A DNA stretch of 64,000 nucleotides from Flavobacterium sp. TR2 (lineage in GTDB: Bacteria; Bacteroidota; Bacteroidia; Flavobacteriales; Flavobacteriaceae). The translations under genes were made by a program, and so were the position numbers. Below are positions 35,039 to 46,300 of this stretch, in pieces (the first letter of the stretch is position 1; the number at the start of each line of letters is the position of its first letter). The stretch is from positions 930,001 through 994,000 of the forward strand of contig NZ_CP104307.1 of NCBI RefSeq assembly GCF_025252405.1, in the 5' to 3' direction. The notes beneath the pieces are model-generated. The model was not told the origin of the DNA. It worked only from the letters and a program-made list of their open reading frames with translations, and ran no database searches.

Positions 35039-36007
35039 TCATCGTTTGTCTATTCTCACTGTTTTTATGATCGCTTCTAATTCTAGCATTAAATCGCGTT
35101 CTTGGTGTGAAGGCGAATACGAAAATCCTTCGATAACCAAAACACGATTAAACGTTTCGTCTAATATGGCGTAATTGATAAATGGCCCTGTCATGAAATC
35201 ATTTTTCAGTTCCCAAGTTCCTTTTGTTTCAAAAGCATTTTTGTCGTCTAAGGTTATTTTTGAAAAATAGGGTGCATACGCTTCACTGGTGATCATTTGC
35301 GTATTGGGTTCGCGCCCTTGAATGTATTTGCCAATAGAATCGCGCATTTTGACAATTGCATTTACAACATCTTTTTTCTTTTTAAAATTGTTAAGCGGAA
35401 TCTGGTAAATCAATAAACTGGTATTGCCACTTATAATTTCCTTTTTGAGCCAAATGAATTTCTTTTTGTGCAGCATATATTCATAACCTGTCGGAATCTG
35501 AATATTGATATGAAATTTGTTTTTAATAATGGCTTTATTTAATAGCGAAGCACTGTTATCTTCCTGAATTTTCTGAATTTCAGCATCGTGAATGATTTTT
35601 ATGATCTGCGGAGCGTTCAATTCGAGACTACAAATAATATCGTCTACCGATTTTCCGTAAATGCGAAAAGTATTGTGAGGTAATGTTTTGCTTCGAATGA
35701 TTTCGAATTTATCTGCAGGGGCTTTTTTAACCACAATTATGCTTCGGCTGTCTGTGACAAAACCTTCAAGCAATCTGGCAGGATATTGATTAATGGTAAA
35801 AAGCGGTTCTTCTTGGGTAAGTCCAAGAACTGGAGAGGCAAATTTATTTCTGATGCTATCGCCCACTTCTCCATACCACAATTGGTCGTCTATAATGACC
35901 GAAATGGTATTGGTTTTTCCTGAGACTGTCTCGTTTTGCTTTTCAGTTTTGAAACAAGAAGTCAGGAAAAATGGAACTAATAGTAATAAAAAATGGGTTT
36001 TATTCAT
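35039..36007 (-). CDS. DUF4837 family lipoprotein
   Basis: 322 residues. Lipobox FFLTSCFKTE (Cys18). The DUF4837 pattern of Bacteroidota is visible: ISVIIDDQLWYGEVGDSIRN near the N-terminus, LFTINQYPARLLEGFVTDSR, FIWLKKEI and the closing LMLELEAIIKTV. Function unknown; probably outer-membrane-anchored on the periplasmic side. It lies 46 bp after the lytic transglycosylase gene on the same strand, so they are likely cotranscribed. Confidence 0.87.
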   Translation of the reverse strand: MNKTHFLLLLVPFFLTSCFKTEKQNETVSGKTNTISVIIDDQLWYGEVGDSIRNKFASPVLGLTQEEPLFTINQYPARLLEGFVTDSRSIIVVKKAPADKFEIIRSKTLPHNTFRIYGKSVDDIICSLELNAPQIIKIIHDAEIQKIQEDNSASLLNKAIIKNKFHINIQIPTGYEYMLHKKKFIWLKKEIISGNTSLLIYQIPLNNFKKKKDVVNAIVKMRDSIGKYIQGREPNTQMITSEAYAPYFSKITLDDKNAFETKGTWELKNDFMTGPFINYAILDETFNRVLVIEGFSYSPSHQERDLMLELEAIIKTVRIDKR

Positions 36008-36053
36008 TTTTTTAATTTATGAAATAAAACCCAAATTTAATAAGATTATTCTA

Positions 36054-37859
36054 TTATCCGTTTATTTTAAGTTTCATTCCCGGTTTAATATCTTCATCTT
36101 TAATGCCATTCCATTTTTTAATATCTGAAATTGTCACTCCAGGATATTTTTTAGAAATGCTGTATAAAGAATCTCCTTTTTTAACGTAATAATCTTCACT
36201 AACGTTTTTAGAAGGTGCTTTTTTCTTGAATGTATCAACCGAGTTTGATGCAATTGCTGTTGAAACAGGCTCTTCTATAACTACTGCTGCTTTAGAAATG
36301 ATAATCGTTTTTCCTAAACCAATGTTATTTGAAGTTAAATTGTTAAGTTCTTTTAACTCCGCAATAGTCGTACCGAACTTCTTTGCAATGCTGCCTAAAT
36401 TGTCTCCAGCCGCCACAACATAGTCCATATCTACGGCTGTTTTCTCTTTATTTTCTGCAGATGCAATTGCTTGTTCTTTATCTACAGCAGGAATAGTTTT
36501 AGCAGGAGCTTCTTCGTCTGCTTTAATTTTTAGGCTTCTTCCTATAGCTACAGCATTTGTTTTTAAGTTATTCCACTTTTTAATTTCGCTGATGCTGACA
36601 TTGTATTTTGAAGCGATTGCGCCTAAGTTATCTCCTTTTCTAACTTTATAAAATTCGAAATCTCCATTATCAACCGCTGCGGGTTTTGCTGCCGCGGGTT
36701 TTGCTTTTGGAGCATATTTTACAGCCAGTCTTGATGAAGTGGCTCTAAACTGCGTATCGTATTTTACGTAAGCATAAATTTGTTCTTCGTTTGAAACAAA
36801 GGTCGCCACTTTATCTTTTGGAAGTCTGATAAAATGCTGTTCTCCCTGATAAAACGGAACAACCCCCATTTTGTATGACGGATTTAAAAGCTGGATCTGC
36901 GATTGCGGCATATCTAATAAATCGGCAATCTGCTTGAAAGACATTTGATTTTTGACTGCTACTGTATCGGTTTCAAAGTTTTTAACCACAGCTCTTTCTG
37001 GGTTAATTCCGTGTTCTTTATGATATTCAAAAAGATACATTGTTGCTAAGAAAGCAGGAACGTAACCTTGAGTTTCTTTTGGAAGATAATTACGGATGTC
37101 CCAGTATTTTGTTTTTCCGCCAGAACGACGAATTGCTTTAGTAACATTTCCTGGACCTGAGTTGTAAGAAGCCAAAACCAGTTCCCAATCGCCAAAGATA
37201 TTGAACATTTTGGTCATGTACTCAGATGCTGCGGCTGTAGCTTTAAGAGGGTCACTTCTTTCGTCGATATAAGAATCGATTTTTAAAGCGTATTGCTTTC
37301 CGGTTCCGTACATAAACTGCCAAAGTCCCGTAGCGCCCATTTTAGAAACTGCTTTAGGGTTTAAAGCAGATTCTACAACGGCTAAATATTTTATTTCCAA
37401 CGGAACGTTTTGTTTGGCAAAAGCGTCCTCAAAAATTGGGAAATAATATTCTGATAAAGCCATTAATCGAGAAAACGATTTTTTACGGTTCTTAAGAAAT
37501 GACTTTATTATATTTTCTAAACCTTGATTGTATTCGATTTCAAAAGGTGACTTCTGATTCATCGCCGCCAAACGCTGTTTTAGCAATTCGGTTGGGAGTT
37601 CTTCATCAACAGTTACATCTTTGTTAATGGTTTGAATGTCTTTGGTCAGATCATCATAAATATCCAGACTTACTAATTCGTTCATCCATAAACTATCTAC
37701 TTTTGTCGCAAGATCGTTTTTTTTGAATGTGCTTTTAATAGAATCTAAATATGAAAGTTTAACCTCTGGCTTCAGTTCTAAATCTGCTTTTGCTTCTTGC
37801 GCACAAACTGCAAGCGAGAAGAAAGCCGAAACCACTAACGATAATTTCTTTACAATCAT
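36054..37859 (-). CDS. MltD-like lytic transglycosylase with three LysM domains
   Basis: 601 residues. A signal peptide (residues 1-20, ending VCAQE) and a helical lead precede an SLT-type transglycosylase domain (about 125-270). The catalytic Glu is in AVVESALNPKAVSKMGATGL, followed by LWQFMYGTGKQYAL and ASYNSGPGNVTKAIRR. Three LysM domains follow (about 405-450, 478-522 and 557-601; for example YYVKKGDSLYSISKK). It cleaves peptidoglycan glycan strands. A possible -7 box lies at 37915-37922. pgk is upstream and a DUF4837 lipoprotein downstream. Confidence 0.94.
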   Translation of the reverse strand: MIVKKLSLVVSAFFSLAVCAQEAKADLELKPEVKLSYLDSIKSTFKKNDLATKVDSLWMNELVSLDIYDDLTKDIQTINKDVTVDEELPTELLKQRLAAMNQKSPFEIEYNQGLENIIKSFLKNRKKSFSRLMALSEYYFPIFEDAFAKQNVPLEIKYLAVVESALNPKAVSKMGATGLWQFMYGTGKQYALKIDSYIDERSDPLKATAAASEYMTKMFNIFGDWELVLASYNSGPGNVTKAIRRSGGKTKYWDIRNYLPKETQGYVPAFLATMYLFEYHKEHGINPERAVVKNFETDTVAVKNQMSFKQIADLLDMPQSQIQLLNPSYKMGVVPFYQGEQHFIRLPKDKVATFVSNEEQIYAYVKYDTQFRATSSRLAVKYAPKAKPAAAKPAAVDNGDFEFYKVRKGDNLGAIASKYNVSISEIKKWNNLKTNAVAIGRSLKIKADEEAPAKTIPAVDKEQAIASAENKEKTAVDMDYVVAAGDNLGSIAKKFGTTIAELKELNNLTSNNIGLGKTIIISKAAVVIEEPVSTAIASNSVDTFKKKAPSKNVSEDYYVKKGDSLYSISKKYPGVTISDIKKWNGIKDEDIKPGMKLKING

Positions 37860-37914
37860 ATAACATTTTTTTTAAAATTCTGTAATTCAAATAATTACGA
37901 GAGTTGTATTTTTG

Positions 37915-37922
37915 CAAATCTA
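37915..37922 (-). promoter_or_regulatory. Candidate -7 box for the LysM transglycosylase gene
   Basis: Minus-strand TAGATTTG matches TAnnTTTG, 55 bp upstream of the ATG, in the pgk-transglycosylase spacer. Confidence 0.35.
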
Positions 37923-37970
37923 AGCCCTTTATTGAAGAAAAGTGTTTAAAAAAATGTTAATTGTGATTTT

Positions 37971-39158
37971 TTAGTCTAAAATCGCTGCGATTCCAGGTAA
38001 AATTCTTCCTTCTAACATTTCAAGCATAGCCCCGCCACCAGTAGAAACGTAGCTCATTTTATCTTCAAATCCGAACTGTTTTACTGCTGCAACAGAATCT
38101 CCGCCTCCAACTAATGAAAATGCTCCATTTGCTGTAGCTTCTGCGATATAATCTCCTAATGCAATTGTTCCTTTAGAGAAAGTTTCCATTTCGAAAACTC
38201 CCAATGGACCGTTCCAAAGAATTGTTTTAGACTCTAAAATTACTTTTTTGAAGTTCTCTAGAGACTTTGGACCTGCATCTAAACCTTGCCATCCGTCAGG
38301 AATTGCAGTTACATCTACAACCTGAGTATTTGCATTGTTTGAGAAATCGTCTGCAGCAATAACATCAACAGGAATATGAACCTGAACGCCTTTTTCTTTT
38401 GCCAATCTTAAAATTTCAAGAGCTAGATCTAGTTTGTCATCTTCGCAGATAGACTCACCGATTTTTCCTCCTTGCGCTTTAATAAAAGTAAACGTCATTC
38501 CGCCTCCAATAATCATGTGATCTACTTTATCTAAGATATTTTCGATAACGGTAATTTTAGACGAAACTTTTGAACCGCCAAGAACAGCAGTTACAGGTTT
38601 TTCACTGTTTTTAAGAACTTTATTTAAACTGTCAATTTCTTTTGCCAATAATGTTCCGAAACATTTATCGTTTGGAAAAAATTGTGCGATAATTGTAGTA
38701 GATGCGTGCGCTCTATGAGCTGTACCAAATGCATCGTTTACATAAATGTCTCCAAGAGAAGCCAATTCTTTAGCGAAAGCTACATCTCCTGCTTCTTCTT
38801 CAGCATGAAAACGTAAATTTTCTAATAAAAGAACTTCGCCTGGCTTTAAATCTTTTGCTGCTGTTTGAGCTGGTTCTCCAACGCAATTTTCAGCAAATTT
38901 TACTTGAACTCCTAAAATTTCAGAAGCTGTTTTCAAGATATGTTTTAGAGAATATTTCTCTTCTGCTCCTTTTGGTCTTCCAAGATGTGACATTAAAATC
39001 ACACTTCCGCCTTGTGCTAAAATAGCATCGATTGTTGGCTTAGCCGCTTCAATACGTGTTGTATCAGTTACATTAAAATTTTCATCCAACGGCACGTTGA
39101 AGTCGACACGGATAATTGCTTTTTTATTTTTAAAATCGAAATCGTTTAAAGTTTTCAT
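37971..39158 (-). CDS. pgk: Phosphoglycerate kinase
   Basis: 395 residues, normal length. Converts 1,3-bisphosphoglycerate and ADP to 3-phosphoglycerate and ATP. Signature [20 protein letters not shown] at the N-terminus, [51 protein letters not shown], and the ATP-binding GGGDSVAAV and [12 protein letters not shown] at the C-terminus. Its own promoter is likely (39192-39199), separating it from the upstream sprF. Confidence 0.98.
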   Translation of the reverse strand: MKTLNDFDFKNKKAIIRVDFNVPLDENFNVTDTTRIEAAKPTIDAILAQGGSVILMSHLGRPKGAEEKYSLKHILKTASEILGVQVKFAENCVGEPAQTAAKDLKPGEVLLLENLRFHAEEEAGDVAFAKELASLGDIYVNDAFGTAHRAHASTTIIAQFFPNDKCFGTLLAKEIDSLNKVLKNSEKPVTAVLGGSKVSSKITVIENILDKVDHMIIGGGMTFTFIKAQGGKIGESICEDDKLDLALEILRLAKEKGVQVHIPVDVIAADDFSNNANTQVVDVTAIPDGWQGLDAGPKSLENFKKVILESKTILWNGPLGVFEMETFSKGTIALGDYIAEATANGAFSLVGGGDSVAAVKQFGFEDKMSYVSTGGGAMLEMLEGRILPGIAAILD

Positions 39159-39191
39159 CTGCTAAATTTTTTTAATTTTTTGAAAGAATAA

Positions 39192-39199
39192 CAAATATA
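39192..39199 (-). promoter_or_regulatory. Candidate -7 box for pgk
   Basis: Minus-strand TATATTTG matches TAnnTTTG, 33 bp upstream of the pgk ATG. A TTG lies about 24 bp further upstream, one base beyond the usual spacing. Confidence 0.55.
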
Positions 39200-39317
39200 G
39201 AACTTTTACAGTAGTCTAAATTTCAAAAAAGCAAAAATAATCCATTAATAAAAACGAAAACGTTGTAAATTATGAAAACCAACAAAATAATTCTTAAAGA
39301 TGATAAAAATTACTTGT

Positions 39318-40298
39318 TTAATCGTGAACTGGGCTTTGCGTACAAGGACAGTTACTGATTGATTGCAAGAAGTCGAATCCGATTGTGATTGAATGTGTTC
39401 CTGTATTGTAGCTTCCAAGACCATTAAACATTAATTGATAAGAGTATGCAAAATAGAATTTAGATTTCATAAAACCAGCCATTGGCCCCATAGCCAAAGG
39501 TTTTGGGAACTGGTCGTTTAAGAAACGGTATGAAACCCCAATCCAGTAATAGTCTTCGTAGCGATTGTAACGTCTGTACTTGAAGTTAAAATCGGTTGTA
39601 GAACGCTGGTCACTTGCAAAGTACTGCAAGAAGACCGATGGTTCGTATTCGATACGTCTGTTTTCTCCATCTCTAAAAGTGAATCCAGAATACAACTGAA
39701 AGTTAGAAAGCAAATCTGGTTCGTTTGTTCTTTCTTTGGTCAAGTTTTTCTTTAAAACGTTATTGGCATTAAAACTCAAATAGAAGCCTCTATTACGATA
39801 CAGGGCACTAATATCAAAGTTATTGTTTGATGTTTGACGATTATCTGTTATCGAAGGATCTATTCCTCCTACAGGACCATTTACGTCTCCAACAAAATTA
39901 CCTGTTTCTAAGCGAAAGCTGTTGAAGTTATAGGATAAACCAAAAGACAAATACTGTTCTGAACGATAATCTAAAATCAAATGGTGCGCAAAAGAAACTT
40001 TGGCTCCTGTTTGTCTTGTATTACCGTTGCTGTCATTATACAATGAAAGACCTACTCCCGAACGATCCAGAACACGAAAATCGGCATAGAGAGATTGATT
40101 GTCTGGCGCATCTTTGATTCCGACCCACTGTGTTAAACCGTTGGCTCTAATACGGAGGTTATCTCCAATACCGGCATACGCAGGAGAAATAATAAAAGGA
40201 TTATCAGCTAAATACTGGGTAAACACTGGTAGGTTTAACTCTTGGCTGTAACTTGTTGTTACAGCCATGAGTACTAAGGATAAAATAAGCTTTTTCAT
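39318..40298 (-). CDS. sprF: SprF, PorP/SprF family type IX secretion outer-membrane protein
   Basis: 326 residues from the ATG at 40298. An upstream in-frame ATG at 40370 would add 24 residues and overlap sprB, whereas the preferred start gives a normal signal peptide (MKKLILSLVLMAVTTSYSQ). The PorP/SprF pattern is strong: NLPVFTQYLADNPFIISPAYAG, WVGIKDAPDNQSLYADFRV, GVGLSLYNDSNGNTRQTGAK and repeated barrel strands to the C-terminus. In F. johnsoniae SprF is needed for secretion of SprB. It begins 43 bp after the sprB stop, completing the sprC-D-B-F order. Confidence 0.92.
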   Translation of the reverse strand: MKKLILSLVLMAVTTSYSQELNLPVFTQYLADNPFIISPAYAGIGDNLRIRANGLTQWVGIKDAPDNQSLYADFRVLDRSGVGLSLYNDSNGNTRQTGAKVSFAHHLILDYRSEQYLSFGLSYNFNSFRLETGNFVGDVNGPVGGIDPSITDNRQTSNNNFDISALYRNRGFYLSFNANNVLKKNLTKERTNEPDLLSNFQLYSGFTFRDGENRRIEYEPSVFLQYFASDQRSTTDFNFKYRRYNRYEDYYWIGVSYRFLNDQFPKPLAMGPMAGFMKSKFYFAYSYQLMFNGLGSYNTGTHSITIGFDFLQSISNCPCTQSPVHD

Positions 40299-40341
40299 TG
40301 TAATAATTTTTTTAGACAACATCATTGGGGCTATAATTTTG

Positions 40342-43300
40342 TTATCTGTATAATGTGAAATGTCCAACAAACTCTCTTGGATCTTTCGGATCGTTTAGTT
40401 TAAGAACATACCAGTAATCTCCTGTTGGCAATTCATCTCCATGATATCTTCCGTCCCATTTTCCACCTACACGGTATTTCGCAACTACTCTACCGTATCT
40501 GTCATAAATATCGAACGTTAATTCTTTGTAAGCCAATGCGCCACAATCTGGACCAACTGTATCGTTTTGTCCGTCACCGTTTGGTGTAAAGTAGTTTGGC
40601 ATACAGAAGTCATAGAATGTACCATGAACTGTTATTGTTTTCTCACAACCGTTTTTATCTCTTACGATAACCACATAATCACCTGTTTTATAGATTCTAT
40701 AACTATTAGATGATGTGAATGATTCGCCATTGAAGCTATATTCGTAAGGAGCAACACCTCCAGAAGCTTTTACAACAATTGTATTGATGTCTTTGCTTTG
40801 GTTTGTTACATCTATTAGATCTAATTCAGGAACTGCATTAACTTCAAACAAATCTGGTGTCACTTCACATCCGTTTGAATGTTTTACTGTAATGTAATGC
40901 GGTCCTGCAGCAACATTTGTAAATATATTACTAGGCTGGAAATTTCCATTGTCTAGAGAATATGTTACTTGTGTTGGATCTGTATTTGACGGATCTATTG
41001 TTACCACAACCATATTTGCCTGAGCATTGTTCACACAGTCATAAGTTACTTCAATAGTAGGATTAAGTGTAACAGGCGGTGCCATATTAATCGTAATCTC
41101 TTGTGTACATTGATTTGCATCCATTATGTAAACTGTATGTGCTTTACCTTCAAGATTAGAGAAAGTAAATCTAGTTTGCGTTGGATCTCCTAATGTAAAC
41201 GGTCCATTTTGATTGTCTAAACTATAGCTGTAAGGTTTTGTTCCTCCTACAACATCAATTACAAACTGAGCATCCTTATCGCCTGCGCAGTGCTCTTCTT
41301 GTCTTAGAGTCAGATCTTCTGTAATTCCGATTGGATCTGGTTCTTTAACCTCAACATCTTTAATGTAAACATAGCATTCATTTTCATCTTGAACTAATAC
41401 ATCGTAGAAACCTGGTTTCAAGTTTTCGAATACATTTTTATCAAAGAACTGTTTGAATTCAGGCTCAATTGCATATTTGTATGCGCCTACTCCTCCTTGA
41501 GCGTTTACAGTGATCTTACCGTTGTTGTAACCGTTACAAGTTAAAGGCGTACCAATCGCAGTAGCAGTTAATGATGCATCTGGCTCTGTTAATACAAATG
41601 TTGTTGACAACGTTTGGCAATCTGAGCTCGTTACTTTCACTTTATAAGTTCCTATTGGCAATTGTGTAAATGTACCAGGAATAGCTTGTGCTGGAGCTGG
41701 AGTAATATCGATTCCTGCAGCATCTTGTAAAGTATACTTGTAGTTGCCTAAACCTCCTTTTGCTACTACTGTAATAGAACCTGTAGCTCCTCCTTTACAT
41801 TTGATATCAATTTTGCTAGATTTCTCGAATTCTAATTTTGGAATTGGTAGGAACTCTGTAGTGTTAGATACATAACTTCTACAATCCTTAGAATCTTTTA
41901 CAAAATACTTATACTGTGTCGCAGCTGTTGTCACTGGCAATGTAATGTCTATGAAAGAACTAAATGGTCCTGTGTAATTAGTTCCATCTGCACTGTAATA
42001 GTACGGTCCAACTCCTCCAACTGCCGTTAATTTAATAACTGGCACTTGCTGACAAGTTTCTGCTTTTACAATTGACAATGTTGCTTTTACAATTTTTGGC
42101 TGGTCAATCGTTACTTTGTTAGAATCACTTGTACAGCCCCAAGTATCATTTGCAGTCACGTAATATGTTCCTGCTTTTAGATCTGTAAACTGATTTGATC
42201 CTTGCGCTTTCGCTGTAATAACTGTTCCATCAACTAATACTCCGTGTAGGGTATAAGTATAATTTCCAGAACCTCCTGTAACTGTATTAATTGTCACAAT
42301 TCCATCTTCATTATCAAAACAAGTTAACATTGGTGTAGCACTAATGTTTATTGCTATTGGAGTAGGAATAGATAATCTAACTGTATCAGAGTCCTCACAT
42401 CCATTTGCATCCATTACGTAAACTGTATACAATCCAGCTGGTAAATCTGTAAATTTATTCTCAGCAGAGTACGGTTTCGTAACTGGTCCGTCAAGTCTGT
42501 ACTGATAATCTCCAGTCCATCCTCCTGTTGCAGTTGCTACAATTTCTCCATCTGTATTGCTTAAGCAAGAAATAGGTTTAGAATTCACCTTAATTTCTAA
42601 AGCAGCCGATGGACGTTGAATCGTAAAGTTTGTAGTAACAGAACAATATGGAAGTCCTGTCAATTCAGCTACAAATGTATACTTACCAGCAGCAAGACCA
42701 GAAAGGTCAACTTTTGTTGCACCATTTGAGTTTCCGCTTACGCTTGCTCCAGATTCGTGCGTTAATACATATGTAAATGGACCTGCTTCATCTGATGGTG
42801 CTGGAATATCATCAACTAAAGTTAATGTTATGCTTCCATTTGAATCTGTGAAACACGTTACATCTTTAATGTTTGTCGCTATTAAACGGAACGTATTCGG
42901 CTCGTTAACAATGTATGGTTTTTCAACTCCACAACCTGTTACCGGATTCGTAACTTTAATTAAGTAAGTACCTTGTCTTAATCCTGTAAATAAGCCATTT
43001 AAGCCATTTGTAACAGGGTAAACTGTATTATTTGTACCTTCAATTGTGTATGTCAATGTTGGTAATGTTCCTCTTGTTGGAATAGCTGTTACCTTAACTG
43101 ACTCTGCGTCTCTACAGTTAATTTTTGTTGTAGCAAGGTCTAAACGAGCAATATCTACATACTGATCAATTTTAACTGAAGAGTATCCGCCTTGACATCC
43201 TTTGCTGTCAAATACAATAACATCATAAGTTCCTCCTAAGTAATCAGATTCAGTATAAGTGTTTCTATCATCGTTTTGAACTACTTTACCATCTCTTATA

Positions 43301-46300
43301 AATTGGTATCTGATGTAAGTATTAGAACCACCAGTCACTGAAGCAACAGGTACTGTAATTGTAGCGTCTATAGCTGTATTACCAACATTACATAAATATT
43401 GTGTAACTACTGGTCTATTTACCAATATAGCATCTGGCTCGCCTACTTTTGGATAAGCATATCCAACACATCCTTTACCTGAGATTACCGTTACCTCATA
43501 ATCACCCGCAGGTAAATCATAGAAGTATGGAGAATCTTGAGGCCCTCTAATTTCTGGTCCAGAAGTAAGGCTGTACTTATAATTTGGGTTGTTATTTGCA
43601 GCATCTAGTTTAACCTCTATACGACCATCTTTGTAAGTATTACAAGTTACATCAAATCCTTTTGCAGTGATTCCAGTCACTAGAGTTGGCGTTTCGATTG
43701 TTACATTTACAGATTTCTCACAAGTTGGACTTGTACTAATATCTTTTACAATAAATGTGTAAGTTCCTGGCGCTAAATCTTTAAATACATTATCTACAGT
43801 TGTCGTAGTCCAATTATCTTTTGTGTATACATATTGTGCTGGCATTTTACCTCCGCCTGCAGTTAATGTAACCACACCAGTAGCAGTCATACAGATTGGA
43901 TCTGTCGTAATTTCTGCTTTTAAAGTAAGCGGTGCAGGAATGTTAAATGCGGTTGCAGCTTTTACAACACATTGATTAGCATCTCTAACCCATACGGTAT
44001 AATCTCCAGAATTTTTCACATTAAAGAAAGCATCTTTTCCATATTGCGATCCATCTAAACTGTATTCTAGTGGAGCCACACCTGTAGCCGAAACGTTAAT
44101 TGTGTAACCATTAACAGCATCATAACAAGGACTAACCACACTTACATTAGTAATAGCTGGCATTGGGTCTTTTGAAATGTCTACTGGCACAAATGCTTTA
44201 CATCCTTTTGCATCCATTACATACACATTCCAAGTATCAACTGCTGGAGCAATTGCATTAGTTGGAATTGTAATTATTTTTTCATCTTTGAATGAACCAT
44301 CGGCTGGAGTTCCAGCTGTTGGCAGAACGGCTACATATTTGTAACCACCGCTACCTCCTACGATTTGTGTTTCATCAATAGTAAGAACTGCACCTGCAGA
44401 ATCACAATATTGATTTTTAACCTTAACTTTCAATCCGCTTAAATCCAATACTGGCGGTTGCGTGATTTCAAATGTATTAGAAGTTACTGAACAGTATGGA
44501 TAATCCTTCTCCGTAATTACTACTGTATATGCACTGCTCGCACCCATATTACTAATTGTTAATGGGTTAGTAATTGCACTATCAATAGGCCCTAAAACTC
44601 CTGTTACAGCTACACCAGCATTGAAAACTTGGTAATTGTAATTTCCTTTATAATCTATCACATCGATAGTGATTTCACCATTTGTTCCACCGTTACAAGA
44701 TACCGAACCAGTCGCTGTAGCGATAACTTTTGCTGTCTCATACACTGGCACATTATAAGCATCTGTTATAATAGAACAAAATGTGGTTTTATCTGTTATT
44801 TTAAATTGATAGAAATGACCTACTGTTGGAGCTACATAGTCGAAACTGCTATCGCCTGGGTTAACCTGAACCACAGTTCCTAAAATCTGGCCATCTTGAT
44901 ATACTTGATATTCAAAATTAGCCGGAGATGCACCACCTGAAATTTCTACATGAATTGTTTCATGTCCATTGTTCGCGCAAGAAGCTCTATTTCCTAAACT
45001 TGCTGTTGCAGCTGTTAATTTAGGGAATGCTGCAAGCGCAATCGTAACATCATCAATACATCCATTTGCATCTTTAGCATAGAATGTTAATGTCTGAGCT
45101 GTAGCGTTACTTACAGTGAACTTGTTATCTGTTCTCCAATTTGTTCCATTATCACTATAAGTATAATTAGCAACAACACCTCCACCTGCACCGCCTATAG
45201 CAGTCACTTCTACTATTGTAGCATTTTGAGTATTAGTTCCTGAACACGTAAATGCTGATGGTGTAGCAGTAGCTACCACTGGTGCTGGTACATCAATGAT
45301 TATAGATTGACTAGCTGTACATTGTTTTCCTGAAATTACACCAACTGTATAAGTACCAGCAATTAACCCAGTAAATAACGGCGTATTTTGAGAAATCAAG
45401 GCACCACCTGCTGGAATCGTACGCTGAATAGTATACGTATAATTGCGATCATCATTGCCTGGATCTAATGTTACTAATATAGAACCATTAGAAATATTTC
45501 CTTGCGGATCAGAGCAATTTGGCGATGTCGGCGTTGCTTTGAATGTTACCGGTGTAGGACGTACCATATCTACCGTATTTGTTGTCACATGACAATCATG
45601 GGCATCATATACATCAAACACATAAACTCCATTATCTGTATCTACTACATTAAAATCTGTGTACAATGCATTGGTAAAGTTAGTTAACGCAGATGTAACT
45701 CCTTTGTAAGTATAAGTATATCTGTAAGGAGCATATCCACCAACCGCTTTAACTCTTATTGTTCCGTCAGCAGGATCTGTACCAGCGCAATAAATAGGTT
45801 TCTCTATTCCGATTGAAGCGAAAAGCTGCGGTTTAATTTCTGTTGTTGTAGCAGCAGATTCACAACCATAATTGTCTCTAACTTTGATTACATACGTTTT
45901 CGGAGTTAATTTATCAAATGTATTTGTTGAATGCCATGTTTCGCCATTATCGATAGAATACTCAAATGTAATTGGGAAAGTAGATGTACTTGCCGCAGTT
46001 ATTACTAAAGTTGTTGAATCTGTATTGTAATAACAATAATCAGATGTTGCCGCAATTGTTAACGTTGGTTTAGGAGGAGTTACCAATTCAAATGAATTTA
46101 GTACTTCTACTGAACAAGTATTTGCGTCTTTTACCTTAATGTCATAGAATCCTACTTGAGTAAGGTTTTTAAATATACCATCATTATTCGTGATAGTCGT
46201 GTTATCTGGCTGTGTTAGGGTATATGTGTAATCTCCCCATCCTCCGTTTGCTGTTACAGTAACTGCACCAGAAGTTGTACATCCTAATGGCGTTACTACT

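Noticed and set aside
40299..40370. Extended N-terminus for SprF from the upstream ATG
   Set aside because: Would place 24 non-signal residues before a good signal peptide and overlap sprB; the internal ATG at 40298 is preferred.
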